A stretch of DNA of 64,000 nt from Pseudonocardia sp. MH-G8. GTDB lineage: Bacteria > Actinomycetota > Actinomycetes > Mycobacteriales > Pseudonocardiaceae. Of this stretch, positions 49,118-57,380 are shown piece by piece. The stretch spans positions 124,001 to 188,000 of the forward strand of contig NZ_NKYF01000001.1 in assembly GCF_002262885.1 (NCBI RefSeq), given 5' to 3'. The translations under genes and the position numbers were made by a program. Position 1 is the stretch's first letter, and the number at the start of each line of letters is the position of its first letter. The notes beneath the pieces were generated by a model. That model worked only from the letters and a program-made list of their open reading frames with translations, did not search any database and was not told the DNA's origin.

Positions 49118-50152
49118 GTGGCCGATCACCGATCCGGTGCCGCCCCGTCAGGAGGACGGGTCGGAGTCGTCGGTGCCGGTGCCGTCGGCGCGGCCGCGAC
49201 CCTGGCCATGATCCAGCGCGGCTCCTGCCGGCAGATCGTGCTGGTGGACAAGAACACCGAGCGCGCCCGCGGCGTCGCACTGGACATGTCCTACGGCGCC
49301 CCGCTGTCTCCCACTGTCGATGTCTTCGCGGGCGACTACGCGCAGCTGGCCGGGACCGACCTCGTCGTCGTCACGGCCGGCGCCAACGAGCGGACCGGCG
49401 GGGCGACCGACCGGTCCGACCCCGAGGGCAGGCTGCGGTTGCTCGACACCAACGCCGCGGTCTACCGCGACGTCGTCCCCCGCATCGTCGAGCACGCTCC
49501 CGACGCGGTGGTCATGGTGGTCACCGATCCTCCCGATCCGCTCGCCGACCTCACCCGCGAGTTGGTGGGACACGATCGCGTGTTCTCGACGGGCACCCTG
49601 ATCGACAGCCTGCGTTTCCGGGTCCACCTCGCCCGCCGGCTCGGGGTCCGTCCCAGCGACGTCGACGCGCTCGTCGTCGGCGAGCACGGCACCTCCGAGG
49701 TACTGCTGTGGTCCTCGGCCACCGTCGCCGGCCTCAGCGCGACCGACCTGCTCGCCGAGCACGGCCACGACCTCGACGAGGTCCGCGAGCAGGTGGAGAA
49801 CGAGATCCGCTTCGCCAACATCGACATCATCGAGGGCACCGGTGCCAGCCAGTACGGCATCGGCGCCGTCACCGCCCGCCTGGCCGAGGCGGTGCTGCGT
49901 GACGAGCACGCCGCCCTCCCGGTCGCCGCGTACCACCCCGACCACGGGGTGACGCTGTCGCTCGTCAGCGTGCTGGGCCGACACGGCGTCGAGCGGATGC
50001 ACCACCCCCGCATGACCGAGGACGAACACGCGGCGCTGCTCCGCAGCGCCGAGGCCCTCCGCACCGCCACCCGGCGCTGTCGCACGAGCGCGCGCAGTGC
50101 ACCGACGACCACCACCTCCCGTCGCACCGCGACAGGAAGTGAGCACCGATGA
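49118..50152 (+). CDS. Lactate/malate dehydrogenase-family protein
   Basis: A 344-residue NAD-dependent 2-hydroxyacid dehydrogenase of the LDH/MDH family. GRVGVVGAGAVGAAATLAM binds NAD, and VVGEHGTSEVLLWSSA carries the catalytic histidine. The active-site loop reads GANERTGG in place of the usual GAxxxxGxxR, and the C-terminus has about 30 extra Arg/Thr-rich residues. GTG 49118 begins 1 bp after the flavoprotein. It is likely an LDH-type enzyme recruited into the redox cluster; substrate uncertain. Confidence 0.82.
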   Translation: MADHRSGAAPSGGRVGVVGAGAVGAAATLAMIQRGSCRQIVLVDKNTERARGVALDMSYGAPLSPTVDVFAGDYAQLAGTDLVVVTAGANERTGGATDRSDPEGRLRLLDTNAAVYRDVVPRIVEHAPDAVVMVVTDPPDPLADLTRELVGHDRVFSTGTLIDSLRFRVHLARRLGVRPSDVDALVVGEHGTSEVLLWSSATVAGLSATDLLAEHGHDLDEVREQVENEIRFANIDIIEGTGASQYGIGAVTARLAEAVLRDEHAALPVAAYHPDHGVTLSLVSVLGRHGVERMHHPRMTEDEHAALLRSAEALRTATRRCRTSARSAPTTTTSRRTATGSEHR

Positions 50153-50184
50153 CCAGCCCCCGTCGCCGATCACGACGATCGGCC

Positions 50185-50235
50185 GATTGACCGACCGATC
50201 CGGCGGGGGCCGCGGCGCCCGACACTCGGTGCGTG
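50185..50235. repeat. 51-bp duplicated promoter segment, copy 2
   Basis: Ungapped 45/51 match to 48303-48353. It stands after the dehydrogenase gene and 80 bp before the GNAT gene. It is followed at once by a scrap of flavodoxin-gene 3' end. Confidence 0.6.
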
Positions 50236-50250
50236 AGTCGTCGACCACGA

Positions 50251-50280
50251 CCCGGACACGCCAACCCGGAGTACCGCTGA
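50251..50280 (+). pseudogene. 3' scrap of a flavodoxin-like gene
   Basis: Thirty bases translate to a short tail ending ANPEYR-stop, the same as the end of the gene at 48394-49116. With the duplicated promoter just upstream, this looks like a second gene copy from which almost the whole body was deleted. Confidence 0.55.
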
Positions 50281-50315
50281 TCGGGCGCGACAGCCGACTA
50301 CCAGGAGGACGTCAC

Positions 50316-50615
50316 ATGATCGTCGTCACCGACAACCGCTCTGCGAACCGGTTCGAGGCTCGCGACGGTGAGGCCTTGGCCGGTTTCGCCCAGTACGCAC
50401 GCACCTCGGAGCTTCTCGCCTTCGTGCACACCGAAGTCGATCCCGCCTTCGAAGGGCGTGGGGTCGGCTCATCGCTGGCCCGCGAAGGGATCGCATCGGC
50501 GCAGGCGGAAGGGCTCCGGGTGCTCGCGGTGTGTCCGTTCATCGCCGGCTGGCTGGCACGCCACCCCGAACTCGCCCATCTCGAGTACCGGGCCGCCAGC
50601 AAGGTCACGGACTGA
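50316..50615 (+). CDS. Small GNAT-type N-acetyltransferase (YjdJ-like)
   Basis: A 99-residue protein of the minimal Gcn5-related acetyltransferase group. EVDPAFEGRGVGSSLAREGI is the acetyl-CoA-binding motif A, and VCPFIAGWLARHPEL the conserved C-terminal segment. ATG 50316 follows AGGAGG. Members of this small group often accompany stress or redox genes; the acceptor is unknown. Confidence 0.85.
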   Translation: MIVVTDNRSANRFEARDGEALAGFAQYARTSELLAFVHTEVDPAFEGRGVGSSLAREGIASAQAEGLRVLAVCPFIAGWLARHPELAHLEYRAASKVTD

Positions 50616-50649
50616 CGGCGCTCCTACCCCCACAAAGGACATGAGACCG

Positions 50650-51573
50650 ATGACATCACTGTCGACGAGCTGGCCGAGCCTGCGGGTCTCGGACTGGACC
50701 GACACCCGCGACACCCTGCACATGTGGACCCAGATCGTGGGCAAGATCCGCATGGCCCGCGCGCCGCTGCTCAACCACTGGTGGCAGGTGACCCTGTACG
50801 TCAGCCCGCGCGGGCTGACGACATCGACCATCCCGCACCGCGCGGGAGCCTTCGAGATCGAGTTCGACTTCCTCGGCCACCAGCTCGAGATCCGCAGCAG
50901 CGACGGCGGCGCGCGCAGCCTCCCGCTCCGGCCGATGCCCGTCGCCGAGTTCTACACCCGGATCCTGGACATGCTGCACCAGCTCGGCATCGAGGCACCG
51001 ATCCGGCCGCACCCCAACGAGGTCGACCCGGCGATCCCCTTCGCCGAGGACCACACCCACGCCTCCTACGACGGCGAGGCGGCCGCCCTGTTCTGGCGAC
51101 AGCTGCTGCAGGCCAACCGGGTGATCGGTGAGTTCCGCTCGCACTTCGTCGGCAAGGTCAGCCCCGTGCACTTCTTCTGGGGAGGCCTGGACCTCGCCTG
51201 CACCCGCTTCTCCGGGCGGTCCGCTCCGCCGCACCCCGGCGGAGTGCCCAACTGCGGGGACTGGGTCATGGTCGAGGGCTACTCCCGGGAACTGTCCAGC
51301 TGCGGGTTCTGGCCCGGCGGCGGTGAGGAAGGCGCTTTCTACTCCTACGCCTACCCCGCACCCGACGGGTTCGCCGACCACCCGATCCGGCCTGAAGGCG
51401 CCTATTACAGCGCCGAGTTCCAGCAGTTCCTGCTGCCCTACGAGGTCGCCCGCGCCGCACCCGACCCCGACCGCGCGGTCGCCGAGTTCCTCCACACCAC
51501 CTACGAAGCCGCCGCGGACCTCGGGAAATGGGACCGCCCCGCGCTGGAGGACGACCCCCGCCGGTGGGCGTGA
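50650..51573 (+). CDS. DUF5996 protein
   Basis: A 307-residue protein that matches the DUF5996 family by eye: WPSLRVSDWTDTRDTLHMW at the start, LNHWWQVTLYVSPRGLTTS, and HFFWGGLDLACTRFSGR in the C-terminal half. It has no signal or membrane segment. ATG 50650 is preferred since AAAGGAC then has proper spacing; ATG 50641 would sit right against it. Function is not established; here it lies in a flavoprotein/redox stress cluster. Confidence 0.8.
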   Translation: MTSLSTSWPSLRVSDWTDTRDTLHMWTQIVGKIRMARAPLLNHWWQVTLYVSPRGLTTSTIPHRAGAFEIEFDFLGHQLEIRSSDGGARSLPLRPMPVAEFYTRILDMLHQLGIEAPIRPHPNEVDPAIPFAEDHTHASYDGEAAALFWRQLLQANRVIGEFRSHFVGKVSPVHFFWGGLDLACTRFSGRSAPPHPGGVPNCGDWVMVEGYSRELSSCGFWPGGGEEGAFYSYAYPAPDGFADHPIRPEGAYYSAEFQQFLLPYEVARAAPDPDRAVAEFLHTTYEAAADLGKWDRPALEDDPRRWA

Positions 51574-51634
51574 TCACGACGGCGACGGGCCCGCATCTCC
51601 ACTCCACGCACGAGAACGCTCCTCAGGAGGAACT

Positions 51635-52240
51635 GTGAGCACCGTCAAGCTCGCGATCGTCTACTACTCCGCGACCGGCACCCTCGACACGATGGCGCAG
51701 CACGCCGCCGAAGCCGGCGAGAAGGCCGGCGCCGAGGTCCGTGTGCGCCGGGTCGCCCGCCGGACCACCACCGGTGAGCGCGACGCCACCGACGCCCAGG
51801 CCGCGCACGCCGAGGCTGCGCCGGAGACCCCGGGCGCCGAGCCCGACGACATCGTGTGGGCGAACGCCGTCCTGTTCGGCTCCCCCACCCGCTACGGCAA
51901 CATCGCCGGGCAGCTGAAGACCTTCATCGACTCCCTCGGCCCGCAGTGGGGCCAGGGCCTGCTCGCCGACAAGGTCTACGCCGGGTTCACCGCCAGCCAG
52001 ACGTTGCACGGCGGCCAGGAGTCGACGCTGCTCGCGCTGTACAACACGATGCACCACTTCGGCGGGATCGTCGTGGCGCCGGGCTACACCGACCCCACGA
52101 AGTTCGTCGACGGCAACCCCTACGGCGCCTCGCACGTCACCGGCGCGAACAACGACGCCCCACTGCGCGACACCGACATCGCCGCCCTGCACCACCTCGC
52201 CACCCGCGTCGTGACCGTCGCCGACCGGCTGGCGAGCTGA
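51635..52240 (+). CDS. wrbA: NAD(P)H:quinone oxidoreductase, WrbA type
   Basis: A 201-residue flavodoxin-like quinone reductase: KLAIVYYSATGTLDTMAQHA phosphate loop, FGSPTRYGNIAGQLKTFIDS and GGQESTLLALYNTMHHFGGI, all WrbA hallmarks. GTG 51635 follows AGGAGGAACT. It is the third flavoprotein of the HxlR-linked cluster, reinforcing a quinone detoxification theme by two-electron reduction. Confidence 0.9.
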   Translation: MSTVKLAIVYYSATGTLDTMAQHAAEAGEKAGAEVRVRRVARRTTTGERDATDAQAAHAEAAPETPGAEPDDIVWANAVLFGSPTRYGNIAGQLKTFIDSLGPQWGQGLLADKVYAGFTASQTLHGGQESTLLALYNTMHHFGGIVVAPGYTDPTKFVDGNPYGASHVTGANNDAPLRDTDIAALHHLATRVVTVADRLAS

Positions 52241-52259
52241 GCAGCCCTGGACCGTGGCA

Positions 52260-53507
52260 TCAGCGTTCGGTGCGCACCACCGGGTACGTGCCGTCGCCGA
52301 GATCCGGATCGGGGAGGACGGTGTCGGGGTCGACGAGCGTGGTGGTGTGGCCGTCGACCGTCAGGCGGCGCAGTGCTTCGAGGACCATGCGGCGGCCGAC
52401 GTCGCTGAACCGGTCGACGCGTGTGAGGTCCAGCGTCACCGTGGACGTGCTGATCGCATCGCCGGACAGACGGTCGAGGATCGCGTCGGCGCCGGGGAAG
52501 TGGATGGCTCCCTGGATCTCGTAGACGGTGGTGTCGCCCTCGACCGTGGCCCCGCGGACGGCGGTGTTCCCGTGGGGTTCGGCCTCCATCAGGTGCATCC
52601 CCATGTCGCGGGAGAGGCGTTCGCAGATCGCGACTCCACGCACGCTGTTCCCGTGCGTGTCCAGGCGGGGCGAGACCGTGCCGAGGCCGAGCTGGCCCGG
52701 CAGTGCGCCCATCAGGCCGCCGGCCACGCCGCTCTTGGCGGGGATGCCGACCCGGACCAGCCAGTCGCCTGCGGCGTCGTACATGCCGCAGCCGGCCATC
52801 ACCGCCAGCGTCCGCCGCGCGACGGCGGCGGGAACGACCCGGTTGCCGGTGACGGGCTGGACGCCGGCGTTGGCCAGTGTGGCGCCCATGACGGCGAGGT
52901 CCCGGACGGTGACCCGCACCGCGCACTGTCGCGTGTAGCCGTCCACGACGGCGTGTGCGCTGTCGGAGACGACACCGTAGTTGCGCAGCATGTGCACGAT
53001 CGCGAGGTTGCGGTCGGCGGTCTCGATCTCGGAGCGGTAGACCTCCTCGTCCACGGTCAGGACGCGGCCGGCGAGCTCGGAGAGGAACCCGACGATGCGG
53101 GTCACCCGGTCCTGGGCCGTCGCCCCGTCGCCGGCCAGGAGGTGGTGGACCGCGAGCGCACCGGCATTGATCATCGGGTTCTTCGGGCGGTGCGTGCCGC
53201 CTTCCAACGACAGTTCGTCGAACGCCTCACCGGAGGGCTCCACACCCACGGTCGCCTCGACGGCGTCGACGCCGCGGTCGATCAGCGCCGCCGCGTAGGC
53301 GAACGGTTTCGAGATCGACTGGATGGAGAACTCGACCCGGTCGTCGCCCACCGAGTAGGTCCGCCCGTTCGGGATCGTCAACGCGACGCCCAGGACGTCC
53401 GGGTCGGCGTCGGCGAGCTGCGGGATGTAGTCGGCCACGGCGCCGGCCCGGTCGTCGCGCAGGCTGTCGAGGATCTCGTGCAGGTAGTCGGGAACAGGGT
53501 TTCGCAC
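52260..53507 (-). CDS. glsA: Glutaminase with C-terminal STAS domain
   Basis: A 415-residue fusion. Residues 1-~310 are a beta-lactamase-fold glutaminase: nucleophile Ser64 and Lys67 in SIQSISKPFA, NPMINAGALA, and SGVAGGLMG near 260. Residues ~320-415 form a STAS-like domain (VYEIQGAIHFPGADAIL, VTLDLTRVDRFSDVGRRMV), which in other proteins binds nucleotides or mediates contacts. GTG 53507 start. It hydrolyses glutamine to glutamate and ammonia; the STAS part may regulate or localise it. Divergent from the S9 peptidase. Confidence 0.9.
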   Translation of the reverse strand: MRNPVPDYLHEILDSLRDDRAGAVADYIPQLADADPDVLGVALTIPNGRTYSVGDDRVEFSIQSISKPFAYAAALIDRGVDAVEATVGVEPSGEAFDELSLEGGTHRPKNPMINAGALAVHHLLAGDGATAQDRVTRIVGFLSELAGRVLTVDEEVYRSEIETADRNLAIVHMLRNYGVVSDSAHAVVDGYTRQCAVRVTVRDLAVMGATLANAGVQPVTGNRVVPAAVARRTLAVMAGCGMYDAAGDWLVRVGIPAKSGVAGGLMGALPGQLGLGTVSPRLDTHGNSVRGVAICERLSRDMGMHLMEAEPHGNTAVRGATVEGDTTVYEIQGAIHFPGADAILDRLSGDAISTSTVTLDLTRVDRFSDVGRRMVLEALRRLTVDGHTTTLVDPDTVLPDPDLGDGTYPVVRTER

Positions 53508-53630
53508 GCGCGTCTCGTTCCTTTGCCATGTCGCGTCACGGTGACGCCGGAGCGTCGGATTTGAGTGTGCCCCGACGGCATGGTGTTGCATCGCTGTCGG
53601 AACGTGCAGCGGAATCGAGCGGGGTGCAGC

Positions 53631-55616
53631 GTGACCACGACCGGACGACCGAACGGCCAGCGACCGGCGCTGATCGACGTCGAGACCTTCTTCGCCGACC
53701 CGGAATTCGCGTCCGCGTCGATCTCCCCGGACGGTACCCGGGTGGCCTACCTGGCACCGCACGGCGGGAGGCGCAACGTCTGGGTGCGCGGCATCGACCA
53801 GGACCACTGCGACGCCGTCCCCGTCACGTCCGACAGCCGACGCGGGATCACCACCTACTACTGGACCGATGACCCCCGTTTCGTGCTCTACCTGCAGGAC
53901 ACCGACGGCAACGAGGACTGGCACCTGTACCGCGTCGACGTCGGGGCGCCGGGCTCCCCCGCCGTCGACCTGACGCCGCTGGCCGCCGGGTCCCGCGTGT
54001 TCGCCGTCGACCCGGAGACCACGGTGCCCGGCACCGTCATCGCCTGGATGAACCCCCGCCCGCTGTTCGTCGACGTGTTCCGGATCGACGTCGCCACCGG
54101 CGAGACCACGCCGCTGGTGGAGCGGACCGATCCGTCCGAGACGTTCCTCCTCGACCGGACCGGCCGTGCGAGCTGGTACGTGGCCCAGGACACCGACGGC
54201 ACCTACGAGATCTCCGCCGCCGACCCCGACACCGGTGAGAAGCAGCTCCTGCACCGCGCAGGCGGCCCGGAACACCCGATGGGTGTGTTCGTGCTCCCGA
54301 CCCCGGACGGCACCGGCGCGCTGATCGCCGACTACCAGGATGGGGACGACCTGCGGCTGCTGCGCATCGACCGCGGGACCGGCGAACAGACGGTGGTCGC
54401 CGCCGTGGACGGGCACAGCCTGGACACCCTCAGCGCAGCCTCCGACACCCTGCCGCCGACCGTCTTCGTCAGCCGGCGCACCGGCGAGGTCATCGCCGCC
54501 CGCTTCACCGGCGACCGCCCCCACATCGTGCCGCTCGACCCGCACTTCGCCGAGGTCCAGGCTGCGCTGGAGAAGCTCTCCGACGGCGTGCTGGACACCG
54601 TGACCTCCGACCTGGGCGAGCAGCGCTGGATCGCCTCCTTCGTCCACGACCGGGAGCCGGGCGCGACCTGGTTCTACGACCACGCCACCGGGGAGAGCCG
54701 CCCGCTGTTCCGCGGCAACCCGCGCGTCGATCCGGCGGACCTCGCGCCGATGACCGCGGTCGACCTGCCGGCCCGCGACGGCCTCCCGCTGCACGGGTTC
54801 CTGACCCTGCCCGTCGGCGTCGCGCCGGAGAACCTGCCGCTGGTGCTGCTGGTGCACGGCGGACCGTGGATGCACGACACCTGGGGACACAACCGGTCGG
54901 TCCAGTTCCTCGCCAACCGCGGCTACGCCGTGCTCCAGGTCAACTTCCGCGGCTCCACCGGGTACGGGCGCCGGCACATCACCGCGGCCATCGGTGAGTT
55001 CGCCCAGAAGATGCACGACGACCTCATCGACGCCGTCGACTGGGCCGTCGCGCACGGCTACGCCGACCCGGAGCGCCTCGCCATCGCCGGAGGCTCCTAC
55101 GGCGGCTACGCCGCGCTCGTCGGCGTCACCGTCACCCCGGAGGAGTTCGCCGCGGCCGTCGACTACGTCGGCATCTCCGACCTGGCCAACTTCCTGGCCA
55201 CGCTGCCCCCGTTCGTCCGCGCGAACATGACCAACAACTGGATCCGCTACGTCGGCGACCCCGACGACCCGGCGCAGCTGGCCGACATGCGGCGGCGCTC
55301 GCCGATCACCATGGTCGACCGGATCACCACACCGCTGCTCGTCGCGCAGGGCGCCAACGACGTCCGCGTCGTGCAGGCCGAGTCGGACAACATCGTCGCG
55401 CCGCTGCGCGAGCGCGGGGTGCCGGTGGAGTACCTCGTCGCCGACGACGAGGGCCACGGCTTCGAGAACCCGGAGAACCAGATCCTGCTGCACCGCGCCA
55501 TCGAACGGCACCTCGCCGAGCACCTCGGCGGCCGCCGCAGTTCCTCGGGACAGCCCGGAGGAGCCGACACCATCGAAGGTGTCGCGACGGCGGGGCACGA
55601 CGTGGGACGTCAATAA
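53631..55616 (+). CDS. S9-family serine peptidase (prolyl oligopeptidase/acylaminoacyl-peptidase type)
   Basis: A 661-residue cytosolic peptidase. The N-terminal ~390 residues form a beta-propeller (repeats such as SISPDGTRVAYLAPHGG). The C-terminal hydrolase has VLLVHGGPWMHDTWGHN, nucleophile in GGSYGGYAALVG, acid in QGANDVRVVQAES and His in DDEGHGFENPEN. GTG 53631 is chosen; ATG 53580 is possible. Likely degrades peptides; the relation to glutaminase across the promoter is unclear. Confidence 0.88.
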   Translation: MTTTGRPNGQRPALIDVETFFADPEFASASISPDGTRVAYLAPHGGRRNVWVRGIDQDHCDAVPVTSDSRRGITTYYWTDDPRFVLYLQDTDGNEDWHLYRVDVGAPGSPAVDLTPLAAGSRVFAVDPETTVPGTVIAWMNPRPLFVDVFRIDVATGETTPLVERTDPSETFLLDRTGRASWYVAQDTDGTYEISAADPDTGEKQLLHRAGGPEHPMGVFVLPTPDGTGALIADYQDGDDLRLLRIDRGTGEQTVVAAVDGHSLDTLSAASDTLPPTVFVSRRTGEVIAARFTGDRPHIVPLDPHFAEVQAALEKLSDGVLDTVTSDLGEQRWIASFVHDREPGATWFYDHATGESRPLFRGNPRVDPADLAPMTAVDLPARDGLPLHGFLTLPVGVAPENLPLVLLVHGGPWMHDTWGHNRSVQFLANRGYAVLQVNFRGSTGYGRRHITAAIGEFAQKMHDDLIDAVDWAVAHGYADPERLAIAGGSYGGYAALVGVTVTPEEFAAAVDYVGISDLANFLATLPPFVRANMTNNWIRYVGDPDDPAQLADMRRRSPITMVDRITTPLLVAQGANDVRVVQAESDNIVAPLRERGVPVEYLVADDEGHGFENPENQILLHRAIERHLAEHLGGRRSSSGQPGGADTIEGVATAGHDVGRQ

Positions 55617-55621
55617 CCCGG

Positions 55622-55702
55622 TCAGACCATCGGGTTGTCGCTGACGGTCTGATCCGCCTCGACGTAGGGCTGGACGACGTCCCAGAGCTCGGAGGACCTC
55701 AC
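55622..55702 (-). CDS. 26-residue coupled mini-ORF
   Basis: GTG 55702 overlaps the stop of the SnoaL-like gene (GTGA) and encodes RSSELWDVVQPYVEADQTVS plus a few residues before TGA. The composition is protein-like. It could be the residue of a longer gene or a true micro-protein; there is no homology I can name. Confidence 0.3.
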   Translation of the reverse strand: MRSSELWDVVQPYVEADQTVSDNPMV

Positions 55703-56052
55703 GGGCTGTCGATCAGCACGTACAGGCTCGTGATCTTGCCGTCCCGCACGACGAGCACGTCGCGGCCGGACGCGCTCGGCGCTCGACCCTCGACCCCGAG
55801 GGTCCAGCTGTACGTGACCAGATCCTGCGCCGTCTGAACCGGCCCTGAGCGGCTGATCACGGCGCCCGGGAGTTGCGCCTGGAGGGCGGTGATCGCCTCT
55901 GACATTCCGACGTGCCCCTTGTACGCGGCTCCTGGCTCGCCGACGAACACGTCCGACGCATAGAACTCCGCGATCAACTCGTCCCGGTCGCTGCCGGCCG
56001 GCCCGTTCCAGGCATTCAGATGCGCGGTGATGACACTCTCGACCGAATTCAT
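55699..56052 (-). CDS. SnoaL/NTF2-like protein
   Basis: A 117-residue protein with ELIAEFYASDVFVGEPGAAY, MSEAITALQAQLPGAVISRS and RDVLVVRDGKITSLYVLIDS, the usual SnoaL-like polyketide-cyclase-family layout. ATG 56052 follows GGAGCAAGGA. The upstream in-frame region is also protein-like (LRSILRWYLPELEKISRAER), so a longer N-terminus is possible. Function unassigned. Confidence 0.72.
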   Translation of the reverse strand: MNSVESVITAHLNAWNGPAGSDRDELIAEFYASDVFVGEPGAAYKGHVGMSEAITALQAQLPGAVISRSGPVQTAQDLVTYSWTLGVEGRAPSASGRDVLVVRDGKITSLYVLIDSP

Positions 56053-56189
56053 TCCTTGCTCCTCCGACGTTCTGGTGCGTTCGGCTCTGCTGATCTTCTC
56101 GAGCTCGGGGAGGTACCACCGGAGGATCGATCGGAGCCGGTCGGCGCCCGGTCGGCGCCGGCCGGCCCTTCCGCGCACGGTGGGACCCC

Positions 56190-56381
56190 TCAGCCCACCG
56201 TCCGCTTCAGCACCACCCCGATCTCGATCGACTGCCCCGCCCCCACGCTGGGCACGATCGTCCCGACGGTCTCCCATCCCTGGGCCCCGAGCTCGTTGAG
56301 CTCCCGCTCCATGGCGGCGTAGTCGAAGCCCTTCCAGCCCCAGCCGAACTTGAGCACCTTGTGCTCGAACGTCGCGGTCAT
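56190..56381 (-). CDS. DUF4177-type small protein
   Basis: A 63-residue protein: FEHKVLKFGWGWKGFDYAAM, then ELNELGAQGWETVGTIVPS, the DUF4177 pattern of small beta-alpha-beta proteins (typically 50-70 residues). ATG 56381 with GGAGGAAC upstream. Biological role unknown. Confidence 0.78.
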   Translation of the reverse strand: MTATFEHKVLKFGWGWKGFDYAAMERELNELGAQGWETVGTIVPSVGAGQSIEIGVVLKRTVG

Positions 56382-56480
56382 GTCGTGTTCCTCCGTGTGG
56401 ACGGTCGAGTGACGTCAGATCAGGTGATCCGATCCGAGCGAACGCCATGCCGCTACGGCATGGTCAAGTTTCGGACCGGT

Positions 56481-57380
56481 TCAGCCCTTCCGCTCGGCGG
56501 CGACGAGCTCGCGGGCGCGCGGAGCGACCTCCCGGCCGAACAGCTCGAGCGCGCCCGGCTCGTCGGAGACGAGGACGAAACCGGACGTCCCGTGGGTCAG
56601 GGCGATGTCCGCGATCTGCTCGGCCCACTGCTCCGGCGGCCCGTCGAAGAGCCCGCCACCGGCGCCGACGAACTGTCCGCCGATGTTGAGGTAGCGGGTC
56701 ACCGCGGCCGGGTCGCGGCCCGCCCCGGTGGCACCCTCGTCGATGTGCGCATTCATCGCCGTCAGCGACGCCGGCCCGTCGGGCAGGTACGTCAGTGACG
56801 GCAGCCACCCGTCGGCGAGCCGTCCGGTCAGCCGCAGCATCCGGGGCTTGAGCGCCCCGATCCGGATCGGGATCGGGTGGGCCGGGGCGGGGCCGCGTTT
56901 CGCGCCGTCGACCTGGTGGAACTCGCCGTCGACGCGCAGCCGGCCGGGCTCGTCGACCGCCCAGATCCCCCGCATGATCGCGATGGCCTCCTCGATCGCG
57001 CGGACGGCCTGGCCGGGTTCGAGCCGGGGCCCGCCCATGGCGGCGATGGCGTCCCAGAACGCGCCGGCGCCGAGGCCCATCTCGACGCGACCGCCGCTGA
57101 GCAGGTCCAGGCCCGCAGCGGCGCGGGCCAGCACCGCGGGCGGGCGCAGCGGCAGGTTGAGCACGTTGCCGCAGATCCGGATCCGCTCCGTGCGGGCGGC
57201 GACGAACGACATGAGCGTCCAGGTGTCGGTGAACGCCGCCTGGTACGGATGGTCCTGGTAGGTGACGAGGTCCAACCCGGCGCGTTCGGCGACGAGCGCG
57301 AGCTCGACGGGACGCATCGGGGGCTGTGCGACCGGCGTGACGAAGCAGCCGAAGGTCAGCTCGTGGCCGTAGTCGGTCAT
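56481..57380 (-). CDS. LLM-class (F420-dependent type) oxidoreductase
   Basis: A 299-residue luciferase-like TIM-barrel enzyme. LTFGCFVTPVAQPPMRPVEL start, LARAAAGLDLLSGGRVEMGLGAGAFW near residue 92, and the C-terminal GFVLVSDEPGALELFGREV are family signatures. ATG 57380 overlaps the stop of the upstream fusion gene (ATGA), so the two flavoenzymes are made together. Relatives use F420 or FMN to oxidise or reduce small organic substrates. Confidence 0.87.
   Translation of the reverse strand: MTDYGHELTFGCFVTPVAQPPMRPVELALVAERAGLDLVTYQDHPYQAAFTDTWTLMSFVAARTERIRICGNVLNLPLRPPAVLARAAAGLDLLSGGRVEMGLGAGAFWDAIAAMGGPRLEPGQAVRAIEEAIAIMRGIWAVDEPGRLRVDGEFHQVDGAKRGPAPAHPIPIRIGALKPRMLRLTGRLADGWLPSLTYLPDGPASLTAMNAHIDEGATGAGRDPAAVTRYLNIGGQFVGAGGGLFDGPPEQWAEQIADIALTHGTSGFVLVSDEPGALELFGREVAPRARELVAAERKG

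Noticed and set aside
52260..55613. An 1117-codon minus-strand ORF suggesting a peptidase-opposite-strand fusion with the glutaminase.
   Set aside because: Only the last 415 codons are a real protein (glutaminase-STAS); the upstream part is antisense of the S9 peptidase.
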